A stretch of DNA of 48,248 nucleotides from DASZVN01 sp035547055 (GCA_035547055.1 DASZVN010000058.1:1-48248); one strand, 5' to 3'; counted from the stretch's first letter, positions 7,446-15,937 are shown. The notes: a model not told the origin generated them from the sequence alone. Numbers and translations: made by a program.

Positions 7446-8648
7446 GTGCGCGTACTCTTCCGTCTCTGCTTCGCGTTCGCGGTGGTCCTGGCGGGACCCG
7501 CCGCCCTCGCGGCCGGCAAGCCGAGCGCGGAGTCCCAGGCGAAGAGCGTCGTCCTGATGGATGCGGCGAGCGGGATGCTCCTCGTCGCCCGCGCCCCCGA
7601 TGCGCCCTTCCCGCCGGCGAGCCTCGCCAAGCTGATGACGCTCGACGTCGCCTTCCAGCGCATCGCCGACGGCAAGCTCTCGCTCGACGCCGAGTTCCCG
7701 ATCTCGCTCCATGCGTGGCGGACCGGCGGCGGGCCGGCCCATGTCAGCGCCATGTTCGCCGCGGTGAAATCGAGCGTCGCGGTGCGCGACCTCCTGCGCG
7801 GCATCGCGGTCGTGGTCGGCAACGACGCCGCGATCGCCCTCGCCGAGGGCATCGCCGGCTCGGAACCCGCCTTCGTCACGCTGATGAACGCGCGCGCCAA
7901 GGCGCTCGGCCTCGGCCACACCCGCTTCGTCAACGCCACCGGGCTGCCCGAACGCGGCCAGGAAACCACGGCCCGCGACCTCGCCGTCCTCGCCCGCGAC
8001 CTCGCGACCCGCTTCCCCGACCTCTACAAGGTCTTCGCCGAGCCCAGCCTCGACTGGAACCGGATCGACCAGCGCAACCGCAACCCGCTCCTGACGCCGC
8101 GGGGCGGCGACCAGGCCTATGCCGGCGCGGACGGCCTCCTCGCCGGCGCCGACGCCGCGTTCGGCGGCATCATCGTCGCCTCGGCGGCACGCGACGGCCG
8201 CCGCCTGATCGCGGTCGCCGCCGGCCTGGCCGACCTCGCCAAGCGCGGCGACGCCGCCGCCGAGCTGCTCGACCGCGGCTTCAACGGCTTCGGCCAGCGC
8301 CGGCTGTTCACGGCCGGCGAGACCATCGCGACGGCCCGGGTGTTCGGCGGCGAGGCGCGCTCGGTGCCGCTGGTCGCGCCGCAGGACGTCGTGGTGCCGG
8401 TGCCGAAGGGCGAGGACGCCCATCTCATCGCCCACGTCACCTATCGCGGGCCGGTGCGGGCGCCGTTCGAGAAGGGCGCCGAGCTGGCGACGCTGAAGGT
8501 GTGGCGCGACGGCCTGCTCGAGGTCGACACCCCGCTCGTCGCCGCGGACGGCGTCGCGCGCGGCGAGCTGTGGGACCGCGCCTTCGATGCCACCTACGAG
8601 CTCGGCCTCGCGGCGGTCCAGGCGGTGATCGGGCGGCTGCCGCTATGA
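7446..8648 (+). CDS. D-alanyl-D-alanine carboxypeptidase family protein (PBP5/DacC-like) lacking SxN and KTG motifs
   Basis: A 400-residue exported protein with signal peptide LCFAFAVVLAGPAALAAG. By position, neighbours and overall sequence it is the penicillin-binding-protein-5-type carboxypeptidase that trims the terminal D-Ala of peptidoglycan pentapeptides. The nucleophile motif SLAK (S59, K62) is intact. The second motif, normally SGN, reads VGN (V124-N126) in VVVGNDAAIALAE. The third, normally DGLKTG, reads DGLLAG (L232-A233-G234), and the codons are unambiguous (8133-8147). Both changes remove catalytic side chains, so classical D,D-carboxypeptidase activity is doubtful; a scaffold or penicillin-binding-only role is an inference. 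The reading frame is otherwise full length with a normal C-terminal domain, so it is not a decayed pseudogene. The start is a GTG with no obvious ribosome site; the signal peptide supports it. Confidence 0.85.
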   Translation: MRVLFRLCFAFAVVLAGPAALAAGKPSAESQAKSVVLMDAASGMLLVARAPDAPFPPASLAKLMTLDVAFQRIADGKLSLDAEFPISLHAWRTGGGPAHVSAMFAAVKSSVAVRDLLRGIAVVVGNDAAIALAEGIAGSEPAFVTLMNARAKALGLGHTRFVNATGLPERGQETTARDLAVLARDLATRFPDLYKVFAEPSLDWNRIDQRNRNPLLTPRGGDQAYAGADGLLAGADAAFGGIIVASAARDGRRLIAVAAGLADLAKRGDAAAELLDRGFNGFGQRRLFTAGETIATARVFGGEARSVPLVAPQDVVVPVPKGEDAHLIAHVTYRGPVRAPFEKGAELATLKVWRDGLLEVDTPLVAADGVARGELWDRAFDATYELGLAAVQAVIGRLPL

Positions 8649-8690
8649 CTGGCGGCGCCCCGCCCCCTCGCCGGATCGTCGGCACCTCTT

Positions 8691-8760
8691 CACCTCTCCT
8701 GGCGGGAGAGGTCGAGTTACCCGCGCCAGCGGGCGATCCCGGTGAGGGGTTACGGCCTTC
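8691..8760. repeat. Palindromic intergenic repeat between dac and tmk
   Basis: Perfect 8-bp arms ACCTCTCC/GGAGAGGT (8692-8699 and 8705-8712) are followed by CCCGC/GCGGG (8720-8733) and GGTGAGGGG. This type of element is usual between genes in Rhizobiales. It sits in the 148-bp gap between dac and tmk, so it may end or process the upstream message. No T-tract is present. Confidence 0.5.
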
Positions 8761-8796
8761 GTCGTTTTGCGCAGCGGCGCCACGGGCCAAAGCGTC

Positions 8797-9453
8797 ATGA
8801 CCAAGCCCGCACGCGGCCGCTTCATCAGCTTCGAGGGGGGCGAGGGCACCGGCAAGTCGACCCAGGCGGCGATGCTGGCCGAGGCGCTGCGCGCCCGCGG
8901 CTTCGCCGTCGTCGAGACCCGCGAGCCGGGCGGCTCGGCGCTGGCGGAGGCGATCCGCGAGGTCATCCTGTCGGGGCAGGCGCGGCCCTATGGCGCCTTC
9001 GCCGAGGCGGTGCTGTTCTCGGCGGCGCGGGCCGATCATCTCCGCGCGACCATCCGCCCGGCGCTCGCCCGCGGCGAATGGGTGGTCTGCGACCGCTTCG
9101 CCGACTCGACCCGGGCCTATCAGGGGGCGCTGGGCAATCTCGATCCGCGGCTGCTACGAGCGATGGAGGACGCGGTGGTCGAGGGCACCTGGCCCGACCT
9201 CACCCTGCTCCTCGACATGCCGGCCGAGCGCGGCCTCGCCCGCGCCAGGCGGCGGAGCGGCGCCGGCGACCGCTTCGAGGACGAGACGCTGGACTACCAC
9301 CGCGGCCTCCGCCACGCCTTCCTCGACATCGCCGAGAGCGCGCCCGGCCGCATCGTCGTGATCGACGCCGACCGGGCCGCGCCCGAGGTGGCGGCCTCGA
9401 TCTGGAAGGCGGTCGAAGCGCGGCTCCTGCCGCAGGAGGCGGCGGCCCCGTGA
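8797..9453 (+). CDS. tmk: Thymidylate kinase
   Basis: The enzyme phosphorylates dTMP to dTDP with ATP, an essential step of dTTP synthesis. The 218-residue protein has the P-loop FEGGEGTGKST (residues 12-22), the DRF substrate motif in CDRFADSTRAYQG, and the Arg-rich lid RARRRSGAGDRFEDE typical of type I/II kinases. An in-frame upstream start at 8767 would add ten residues; I prefer the ATG at 8797 because residue 9 onwards matches the family start (RFISFEGG). Its stop overlaps the GTG of holB, so the two are coupled; the pairing tmk-holB is conserved in many bacteria and serves DNA replication. Confidence 0.96.
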   Translation: MTKPARGRFISFEGGEGTGKSTQAAMLAEALRARGFAVVETREPGGSALAEAIREVILSGQARPYGAFAEAVLFSAARADHLRATIRPALARGEWVVCDRFADSTRAYQGALGNLDPRLLRAMEDAVVEGTWPDLTLLLDMPAERGLARARRRSGAGDRFEDETLDYHRGLRHAFLDIAESAPGRIVVIDADRAAPEVAASIWKAVEARLLPQEAAAP

Positions 9454-10508
9454 GCACGGACGACACCCCGGAGGCGGACCGGCTCGACGGCGCGCCCCAT
9501 CCGCGCGAGACCGCGGCGCTGCACGGCCATGCCGAAGCCGAGGCCGCGCTGCTCGACGCCTATCGCAGCGGGCGCATGCCCCATGCCTGGATCGTCGCCG
9601 GCCCCGCCGGCGCCGGCCGCGCGACCCTCGCCTATCGGCTCGCCCGCTTCGTCCTCGCCCATCCCGATCCGGCGGCGGCCGACGTCGCAGCGGCCCATGA
9701 CCTCGCGGTCGATCCCGACCATCCGGCGGCGCGCCAGGTCGCCCGGCTGTCCCACCCCGATCTCCTGGTGCTGCGCCGGGCCTGGAACCCCAACCGCAAG
9801 ACCTTCTTCGCCGACATTCGCGTCGACGAGGCGCGCCGCGCGGTGTCGTTCTTCGGCGCGACCGCGGGGGCCGGCGGCTGGCGCGTCGCGATCGCCGACA
9901 CCGCCGACGACTTCAACCCGCAGGCCGCCAACGCCATCCTGAAGGTGCTGGAGGAGCCGCCGCCGCGCTCGCTGATCCTGCTGCTGACGGCGGCGCCGCA
10001 GAGCCTCCTGCCGACGATCCGCTCGCGCTGCCGCCTGCTCGCGCTGCAGCCGCTCGATCCGACCGAGGTTCGGGCCATTTTGGCCGAAACCGGCCTCGGA
10101 GAAGGTGCCGACGAGGCGGTCTTGGAGGAGGCCGCGGCCGCTTCCGACGGCTCGGTGCGCCAGGCGGCGGCGCTGCTCGCGCCCGAGGCGCTCGCGCTCC
10201 GCGCCGAGGTCGGGCGGCTGCTCGGCGCCCTCCCCGCGGTCGACCGCGTCGCGGCGTTCGCGCTGGCCGAGCGGGTGGCCGGCCGCGACGGCGAGCGCCG
10301 CTTCGCCCAGATGAGCGAGCAGGTGCTGGACTGGCTCCATGCCCGCGCCGGCGCCGCTATCGCCGCCGGCGAGCCGCGCCTTGCGAGATGGGCGGAGCTG
10401 TGGGAGAAGACCGCCCGCGCGGCCCGCGAGGCCGAGACCTACAACCTCGACCGACGCCCGCTCGTCCTCGCGCTGGTCGACGATCTGGCTCGGGCGGCGC
10501 GCGGCTGA
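9450..10508 (+). CDS. holB: DNA polymerase III delta' subunit
   Basis: The delta' subunit is part of the clamp loader that opens the beta sliding clamp. The 352-residue protein has the AAA+ core of the family: degenerate Walker A GPAGAGRATL (the Lys replaced by R57), NPQAANAILKVLEEPPPRSLILLLT, and the SRC sensor motif in TIRSRCRLLAL. Delta' does not hydrolyse ATP, so the altered Walker A is compatible with function. The zinc-binding Cys cluster of E. coli delta' is absent. The GTG start is supported by GCAGGAGG about 11 bases upstream and by a 4-base overlap (GTGA) with the end of tmk. Confidence 0.93.
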   Translation: MSTDDTPEADRLDGAPHPRETAALHGHAEAEAALLDAYRSGRMPHAWIVAGPAGAGRATLAYRLARFVLAHPDPAAADVAAAHDLAVDPDHPAARQVARLSHPDLLVLRRAWNPNRKTFFADIRVDEARRAVSFFGATAGAGGWRVAIADTADDFNPQAANAILKVLEEPPPRSLILLLTAAPQSLLPTIRSRCRLLALQPLDPTEVRAILAETGLGEGADEAVLEEAAAASDGSVRQAAALLAPEALALRAEVGRLLGALPAVDRVAAFALAERVAGRDGERRFAQMSEQVLDWLHARAGAAIAAGEPRLARWAELWEKTARAAREAETYNLDRRPLVLALVDDLARAARG

Positions 10509-10557
10509 AACGCGATGACGTCTCCGCGAGTCGTCATCCGGCTTCAGCTCATTTCTT

Positions 10558-10606
10558 GGGCATGATCCTTCCCGAAAACCGCCGCACGCTTTTCGGGATC
10601 ATGCCC
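10558..10606. repeat. Palindromic repeat GGGCATGATCC...TTTTCGGGATCATGCCC
   Basis: A long hairpin in the 119-bp gap before metG. The right arm TTTTCGGGATCATGCCC (10590-10606) pairs with the left arm from 10558, which carries a 4-base insertion. Elements of this kind with GATCATGCC ends are, from memory, abundant intergenic repeats in Bradyrhizobium and relatives. Only this copy was seen in the window. Confidence 0.75.
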
Positions 10607-10627
10607 TGAGCCGCCACCGAGCCCCGC

Positions 10628-12196
10628 ATGCCCGACCGCCTCTATTACATCACGACCGCCATCGCCTATCCCAACGGGCAGCCGCATATCGGCCACCTCT
10701 ACGAGGCGATCGCGACCGACGCCATCGCGCGCTTCATGCGCCTCGGCGGCCGCGAGGTGTTCTTCCTGACCGGGACCGACGAGCACGGCCAGAAGATGGT
10801 GCAGACCGCCGAGCGCGAGGGCACCACCGCCCGCGCCCTCGCCGACCGCAATGCCGCCCGCTTCCGCGAGATGGACGGGCGCTACGGCATCTCGTTCGAC
10901 CGCTTCATCCGCACCACCGAGCCCGGGCACTACGCCGCCTCGCAGGCGATCTGGCGCGCGATGGAGGCGAACGGCGACATTTATCTCGGCACCTACGAGG
11001 GCTGGTACTCGGTTCGGGACGAAGCCTATTACGGCGAAGACGAGACCACCGTCGACGCCGACGGCACCCGCCGCGCGCCGACCGGAACGCCGGTCGAATG
11101 GGTGCGCGAGGAGAGCTATTTCTTCCGCCTCTCGGCCTACCAGGACCGGCTGCTGAAGCTCTACGCCGACGACCCCGCCTTCATTCGGCCCGAAGCCAAG
11201 CGGAACGAAGTCGTCCGCTTCGTCGAGGGCGGCCTCGCCGACCTCTCGATCAGCCGAACCACCTTCGACTGGGGCGTGCCGGTGCCGGGCGCGCCGAAGC
11301 ACGTGATGTACGTGTGGGTCGACGCCCTGACCAACTACCTCACGGGCATCGGCTATCCCGATACGAACCCGGATCTGCTGGCGCGAGCGTGGCCGGCCGA
11401 CGTCCACATCATCGGCAAGGACATCGTGCGCTTCCACGCGGTCTACTGGCCGGCCTTCCTGATGTCGGCGGGGCTCGCGGTGCCGCGGAAGATCTTCGCC
11501 CACGGCTTCCTGTTCAACCGCGGGGAGAAGATGTCGAAATCGGTCGGCAACGTGGTCGACCCGTTCGCGCTGGCCGATGCCTACGGCATCGACCCGGTGC
11601 GCTATTTCCTCCTGCGCGAGGTGCCGTTCGGCCAGGACGGCAGCTACGGCCACGAGGCCATCGTCCAGCGCATGAACGCCGACCTCGCCAACGACCTCGG
11701 CAACCTCGCCCAGCGCTCGCTGACGATGGTGGCGCGGAACTGCGGCGGCGCCGTGCCGGCGGCGGGCACGCTGACCGCCGAGGACGAGGCGCTGCTGGCG
11801 CTGGCCGACGGCCTCCTCGCCGAGGCCGAGGCCGCGATGGCGGAGTTCGCGCTGCACCAATGGCTCGGCGCCGTCTGGCGCGTGGTCGGCGAGGCCAACC
11901 GCTATTTCGCCGCCGCCGAACCCTGGGTACTGCGCAAGACCGACCCCGCGCGGATGGCGACGGTGCTGTGGGTCACGCTCGAGGTGGTGCGCCAGGTCGC
12001 GATCCTGGTGCAGCCGGCAATGCCGGAGAGCGCCGCGGCGCTGCTCGACCTCCTGGCCGTGCCCGCCGGCCGCCGCGGCTTCGCCGCACTGGGCGCGGCC
12101 GGCCGCCTCGCTGCCGGCACGGCGCTGCCGGCGCCGCGCCCGGTCTTCCCGCGCTATGTCGAGCCGGAGGCGGCGGCAGCGGGAGCGGCGTCGTGA
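10628..12196 (+). CDS. metG: Methionyl-tRNA synthetase
   Basis: The enzyme charges tRNA-Met with methionine. The 522-residue class I synthetase has the HIGH motif as PHIGHLYEA (H20-H23) and KMSKS at residues 301-305 (GEKMSKSVGN). It lacks the zinc-knuckle Cys pairs of the E. coli form in the connective peptide and also lacks the C-terminal EMAP dimerisation domain, so it is the shorter form common in alphaproteobacteria. The tRNA-binding helical domain follows KMSKS to about residue 490. It sits between holB and tatD in the conserved cluster. Confidence 0.97.
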   Translation: MPDRLYYITTAIAYPNGQPHIGHLYEAIATDAIARFMRLGGREVFFLTGTDEHGQKMVQTAEREGTTARALADRNAARFREMDGRYGISFDRFIRTTEPGHYAASQAIWRAMEANGDIYLGTYEGWYSVRDEAYYGEDETTVDADGTRRAPTGTPVEWVREESYFFRLSAYQDRLLKLYADDPAFIRPEAKRNEVVRFVEGGLADLSISRTTFDWGVPVPGAPKHVMYVWVDALTNYLTGIGYPDTNPDLLARAWPADVHIIGKDIVRFHAVYWPAFLMSAGLAVPRKIFAHGFLFNRGEKMSKSVGNVVDPFALADAYGIDPVRYFLLREVPFGQDGSYGHEAIVQRMNADLANDLGNLAQRSLTMVARNCGGAVPAAGTLTAEDEALLALADGLLAEAEAAMAEFALHQWLGAVWRVVGEANRYFAAAEPWVLRKTDPARMATVLWVTLEVVRQVAILVQPAMPESAAALLDLLAVPAGRRGFAALGAAGRLAAGTALPAPRPVFPRYVEPEAAAAGAAS

Positions 12197-12208
12197 CCCG
12201 GGAGCCGC

Positions 12209-12300
12209 CGTCAGGCCCGGCCTTGGGCCGGGCATCCCCGAGTTTGAACCGCCGCCGCGTGAAGGAAGTCGTGGATGGCCGGGACAAGCCCGGCCATGAC
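12209..12300. repeat. Two perfect hairpins between metG and tatD, one a copy of repeat family F
   Basis: The first hairpin has arms GCCCGGCC/GGCCGGGC (12215-12233). The second has 9-bp arms ATGGCCGGG/CCCGGCCAT (12275-12297) and is preceded by GAAGGAAGTCGTGG. The second has an inverted relative at 36822-36858, where CCGGCCAT is followed by GACTTCCTTC. No T-tract is present. They fill the 124-bp gap between two genes that are often cotranscribed. Confidence 0.7.
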
Positions 12301-12320
12301 GGGGAAAGGCGGCGCCTGCC

Positions 12321-13118
12321 ATGACGTTGGTCGACAGCCACTGCCATCTCGACTTTCCCGAGCTCGCGGGTGATCGCGCCGCCGTGCTCGGCCGTGCCCG
12401 CGGGGCCGGCGTCGGGCTGATGGTGACGATCTCGACCCGCGTCGCCGAGTTCGACCGCATCCGCGCGATCGTCGAGGAGAACGAGGACGTCTTCGGCTCG
12501 GTCGGGACCCATCCCCACAATGCCGGCGAGGAGGCCGTCGGCGCCGCGGAGCTGATCCGTCTCGCCGCGCATCCGAAGATCGTCGCGCTCGGCGAATGCG
12601 GGCTCGACTACCATTACGACGGCGTGCCCGCCGCGCAGGCGGCAGGCTTCCGCGCCCACATCGCCGCGGCCCGCGAAACCGGCCTGCCGGTCGTGATCCA
12701 CGCCCGCGACGCCGACGACGACATGATCCGCATTCTCGAGGACGAGACCGCGAAAGGCCCCTTCCCGGCGTTGCTCCACTGCTTCTCGTCCGGCGCCGAG
12801 CTGGCGCGGCGCGGCGTCGCGCTCGGCTGCTACGTCTCGTTCTCCGGCATCCTGACGTTCAAGAAGTCCGACGAGCTCCGCGCCCTCGCCGCCGAGCTGC
12901 CCGCGGACCGGCTCCTGGTCGAAACCGATGCGCCGTTCCTCGCCCCGGTGCCGCATCGCGGGAAGGTCAACGAGCCGTCCTACGTCGCCGAGACCGCGAA
13001 GGTGCTGGCGACGGTCCGCGGCTGGTCGGTCGAGGAGACGCACCGGCGCACCACCGCGAACTTCGCCCGGCTGTTCCGCAAGGTGCCGAGGCCGGCGCTC
13101 GGCCTGCCCGCCGCATGA
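12321..13118 (+). CDS. tatD: TatD family hydrolase
   Basis: A 265-residue metal-dependent hydrolase with a TIM barrel. Metal ligands are visible as DSHCHLD (residues 5-11), the Glu of GECGLDY, the His of VIHARD, the His of LLHCFSS and the Asp of VETDAPFLAP. TatD proteins are 3'-5' DNA/RNA exonucleases or D-aminoacyl-tRNA deacylases, depending on the member; the name does not mean a role in Tat export. Its TGA overlaps the ATG of the next gene (ATGA), so the two are coupled. Confidence 0.93.
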   Translation: MTLVDSHCHLDFPELAGDRAAVLGRARGAGVGLMVTISTRVAEFDRIRAIVEENEDVFGSVGTHPHNAGEEAVGAAELIRLAAHPKIVALGECGLDYHYDGVPAAQAAGFRAHIAAARETGLPVVIHARDADDDMIRILEDETAKGPFPALLHCFSSGAELARRGVALGCYVSFSGILTFKKSDELRALAAELPADRLLVETDAPFLAPVPHRGKVNEPSYVAETAKVLATVRGWSVEETHRRTTANFARLFRKVPRPALGLPAA

Positions 13119-13909
13119 GCCTGGTCGCCCGCATCCTCGGCTGCGGCTCGTCCTCGGGCGTGCCGCGGCTCGCCGGCGGCTGGGGCGGCTGCGACCCCAA
13201 CGAGCCGAAGAACCGGCGCCGCCGCTCGTCGCTCCTGCTCAGCCGCCGCGGCCCCGGCGGCACCACTACCGTCCTCGTCGACACCGGGCCGGACATGCGG
13301 GCCCAGCTTCTCGACGCCGGCACCGAGCGCATCGACGGCGTGCTCTACACCCACGAGCACGCCGACCACACCCATGGCATCGACGACCTCCGGGCCTTCG
13401 CGCTCAACGCCCGCCGGCGGGTCGACGTGTGGTCGGACGCCGTGACCAGCGCGAAGCTGCACCAGAGCTTCGGCTACGCCTTCGCCACCCCGCCCGGCAG
13501 CGACTATCCCGCCATCCTGACCGACCATCGCGCCGCCCACGGCGACACGATCACGATCGACGGCCCCGGCGGCCCGATCGCCGCGCAGGCGTTCGATCTG
13601 GTCCACGGCAACATCATGGCGTTCGGCTTCCGGGTCGACGGCATCGCCTATTCGCCCGACGTGAACGACATTCCCGCGGGCAGCGTCCCCTTCCTCGAGG
13701 GGCTCGACGTCTGGATCGTCGATGCGCTCCGGCCGCGGCCGCATCCCTCGCATTTCTCGCTCGACGAGACGCTCGGCTGGATCGCGCGGCTCAAGCCGAA
13801 GCGCGCGATCCTGACCGACCTCACCAGCGAGATGGACTACGCCACGCTGCGCCGCAGCCTGCCGCCCGGCATCGAGCCGGCCTATGACGGGCTGGAGGTG
13901 GAAGTCTAG
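13115..13909 (+). CDS. MBL fold metallo-hydrolase (PhnP/YycJ-like)
   Basis: A 264-residue metallo-beta-lactamase-fold protein of the type that follows tatD in many alphaproteobacteria. The N-terminus ILGCGSSSGVPRL is diagnostic of the subfamily. The metal motif is THEHADHTHG, and further ligands are likely H of LVHGN and D of YSPDVND. Towards the C-terminus, relatives as I remember them read LTNxHxDLDY, whereas this one reads LTDLTSEMDY, so a His that may bind metal or substrate could be missing; this needs an alignment. The function of the family is likely phosphodiester hydrolysis, but the substrate is unknown. It starts within the tatD stop codon. Confidence 0.88.
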   Translation: MSLVARILGCGSSSGVPRLAGGWGGCDPNEPKNRRRRSSLLLSRRGPGGTTTVLVDTGPDMRAQLLDAGTERIDGVLYTHEHADHTHGIDDLRAFALNARRRVDVWSDAVTSAKLHQSFGYAFATPPGSDYPAILTDHRAAHGDTITIDGPGGPIAAQAFDLVHGNIMAFGFRVDGIAYSPDVNDIPAGSVPFLEGLDVWIVDALRPRPHPSHFSLDETLGWIARLKPKRAILTDLTSEMDYATLRRSLPPGIEPAYDGLEVEV

Positions 13910-13949
13910 CGCGGCGGGGCGCCGAGCCGAGCCGGCGACGCCCAGGCAC

Positions 13950-13977
13950 GGTTCCCGCGACCGCAGCCGCGGAAACC
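13950..13977. other. Hairpin in the convergent gap after the MBL gene
   Basis: Arms GGTTCCCGCG / CGCGGAAACC (with one G-T pair) enclose a loop of 8 bases between the ends of two convergent genes. It could slow or end transcription from both sides, but there is no T-tract. Confidence 0.35.
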
Positions 13978-14003
13978 GGAATTCGTGCAGGACTCGGCGG
14001 ACC

Positions 14004-14366
14004 TCAGCGGCCAGCACCGGCGCCAGCGCCGGCCCCGCCGCCACCCGCACCCGCCCCTGTCCCGGCGCCAGTTCCCGTGCCAGCTCCCGCGCCGGCTCCC
14101 GCCCTGCCGGGGCCGACCGAGGGGTTGGCGCTGGTGCCGTTGGGCTGGGCGGTGTCGGCCGCGCTGCGTCCGCTGAGGAGGCCCGGATGGGCGGCTTTCA
14201 GGGCCATGCAGGCCGTGTCCTTCTCCATCACGTCGGGCTGCATCGCCTGGCAGCTCTGCAGGGTCTGGTAGTCCTGCCCGGAAATCGCGGCGCTCTGCGC
14301 GAGGGCGGCGCCGCTCGCAAAGGTCAGGGCAGCCGCGCCGAGAACGGCGATGGTCGTCTTGGTCAT
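14004..14366 (-). CDS. Small secreted protein with Gly/Ala-rich tail, unknown function
   Basis: A 120-residue protein with a clear Sec signal peptide (MTKTTIAVLGAAALTFASGAALAQ, cleavage after ALAQ). The mature part has a short folded-looking segment, QDYQTLQSCQAMQPDVMEKD followed by TACMALKAAHPG, with two Cys residues 15 apart that could form a disulphide. The last 40 residues are a low-complexity repeat of Gly, Ala and Thr, encoded by GCC/GGC-type codons that could expand by slippage. No family was recognised. It is convergent with the MBL gene and divergent from dapE. Confidence 0.7.
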   Translation of the reverse strand: MTKTTIAVLGAAALTFASGAALAQSAAISGQDYQTLQSCQAMQPDVMEKDTACMALKAAHPGLLSGRSAADTAQPNGTSANPSVGPGRAGAGAGAGTGTGAGTGAGAGGGGAGAGAGAGR

Positions 14367-14539
14367 GACATGCTCTCGCTTCGGTGTGGGGCCGGCGCGT
14401 GGCGCGCGACGGCATCCCGGCCAACTCCGGCTTCGCGGGAACGGTTGCCGGCGGCAGCGCAGAAATGTCGGGCACGACTTGACCTGACCGGAAAGGGAAG
14501 GGCAGGCGGCGTCGCCGGAATCGGGCTATATCCGCGGCC

Positions 14540-15706
14540 ATGACCGCGCTTCCCGACGGCCGCGACCCGGCCGCGCTGGCCCAGGCCCTGATCGCCTGCC
14601 GCAGCGTCACGCCCGCCGACGCCGGCGCGACGGGGCTGCTGGGCTCGGTCCTCGCGGCCGCCGGCTTCACGGTGCATCGGCCGACCTTCTCGGCGCCCGG
14701 CACGCCCGACGTCGCCAACCTCTACGCCACGGCCGGGAACGACGGGCCGACGCTCGCCTTCGCCGGCCATGTCGACGTGGTCCCGCCGGGCGACGAGGCG
14801 GCGTGGAGCGCGGATCCGTTCGCCGGCGAAACCCGCGACGGCGTGCTCTATGGCCGCGGCGCGGTGGACATGAAGGGCGCCGTCGCCGCCATGATCGCGG
14901 CGGCGCTGCGCCATCGCGACCGCCATCCCGCGAGCGCGGGGCGGATCGCCTTCCTCCTGACCGGCGACGAGGAAGGGCCGGCGATCAACGGCACCGCCAA
15001 GCTGCTCGCCTTCGCCCGCGAGCGGGGCGCCCGCTTCGACCACTGCGTCCTCGGCGAGCCGACCGCGACCGCGACGCTCGGCGACACGCTGAAGATCGGC
15101 CGCCGCGGCTCGCTGAACGCGATTCTCGCCGTCCATGGCCGCCAGGGCCACGTGGCCTATCCCGACCGCGCCGACAATCCGATCCCGCGGCTCCTGCCGA
15201 TGCTGGCCGCGCTGCTGGAGCCGCTCGACCAAGGCACCGCCCATTTCGAGCGCTCGAACCTGGAGATCGTCTCGGTCGACGTCGGCAACCCGGCGACCAA
15301 CGTCATCCCCGCGACGGCGACGGCGCGCTTCAACGTGCGCTTCAACGACGCCCACACCATCGAGAGCCTGAAGGCGCTGATCGAGCGCCGCCTCGCCGCC
15401 GGCGCCGGCGGGGCCCGCTACACGCTGGATTTCCTGCCGGGCGCCTCGGCCTCGTTCATCACCGCGCCGGGGCCGTTCGTCGACCTCCTGAGCGAGGCGG
15501 TGGCCGCCGTGACGGGCCGGCGGCCGGCGCTCTCGACCGGCGGCGGCACCTCCGACGCCCGCTTCATCAAGGATGTCTGCCCGGTCGTCGAGCTCGGCCT
15601 CGTCGGCACCACGATGCATCAGGTCGACGAGCGCGTGTCCCTCGCCGAGCTGGAGGCGCTGACGCGGATCTACGAAGCGGTGCTGGCGCGGTATTTCAGC
15701 GCGTAG
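14540..15706 (+). CDS. dapE: Succinyl-diaminopimelate desuccinylase
   Basis: This di-zinc M20 peptidase-family enzyme removes succinate from N-succinyl-L,L-diaminopimelate in lysine and peptidoglycan precursor synthesis. The 388-residue protein shows the zinc motifs FAGHVDVVPPGD, YGRGAVDMKG and LTGDEEGPA, and the lid/dimerisation domain with GRRGSLNAILAVHGRQGHVAYP. The C-terminal zinc His lies in VGTTMHQVDERV. The length is normal for DapE and STGGGTSDARF is diagnostic for the subfamily against ArgE. The TAG stop lies at the edge of a family A palindromic repeat (15702-15774). Confidence 0.95.
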   Translation: MTALPDGRDPAALAQALIACRSVTPADAGATGLLGSVLAAAGFTVHRPTFSAPGTPDVANLYATAGNDGPTLAFAGHVDVVPPGDEAAWSADPFAGETRDGVLYGRGAVDMKGAVAAMIAAALRHRDRHPASAGRIAFLLTGDEEGPAINGTAKLLAFARERGARFDHCVLGEPTATATLGDTLKIGRRGSLNAILAVHGRQGHVAYPDRADNPIPRLLPMLAALLEPLDQGTAHFERSNLEIVSVDVGNPATNVIPATATARFNVRFNDAHTIESLKALIERRLAAGAGGARYTLDFLPGASASFITAPGPFVDLLSEAVAAVTGRRPALSTGGGTSDARFIKDVCPVVELGLVGTTMHQVDERVSLAELEALTRIYEAVLARYFSA

Positions 15707-15774
15707 GGGGGCATCGCACCGCGATGCCCACGATTTCACGGGCACGTGGGCAAGCTGCGCTTGCCCACCCTACG
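15702..15774. repeat. Palindromic repeat, family A, copy 2
   Basis: It runs from CGTAGGGGGGC, which contains the dapE stop codon, to GCCCACCCTACG. It holds two hairpins: GGGCATCGC/GCGATGCCC and GTGGGCAAGC/GCTTGCCCAC. It is the first of three different repeats stacked between dapE and ctrA. Confidence 0.75.
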
Positions 15775-15785
15775 AAGCCCGCGAA

Positions 15786-15913
15786 TCCTCCCCCGCGCAG
15801 CGGGGAAGGGGGACCATGCGAAGCATGGTGGAGGGGTCGCGCAGAGCGGACTGGTGGAGTGGCCCCCTCCGGCTCGCTACGCTCGCCACCTCCCCCGTTT
15901 CACGGGGGAGGAT
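15786..15913. repeat. Intergenic repeat, family B, copy 1
   Basis: It is bounded by CCTCCCCCGC and CGGGGGAGG arms and contains ACCATGCGAAGCATGGTGGAGG and CCCCCTCCGGCTCGCTACG. A related double element lies at 36865-36993. Short reading frames through it are artefacts of the repeat. Confidence 0.7.
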
Positions 15914-15937
15914 CGCAGGTCGCGCGAAATACCCCGC

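Noticed and set aside
9450..10508. Arg in place of Lys in the HolB Walker A as loss of function
   Set aside because: Delta' does not need ATP hydrolysis and degenerate P-loops are normal in this subunit.
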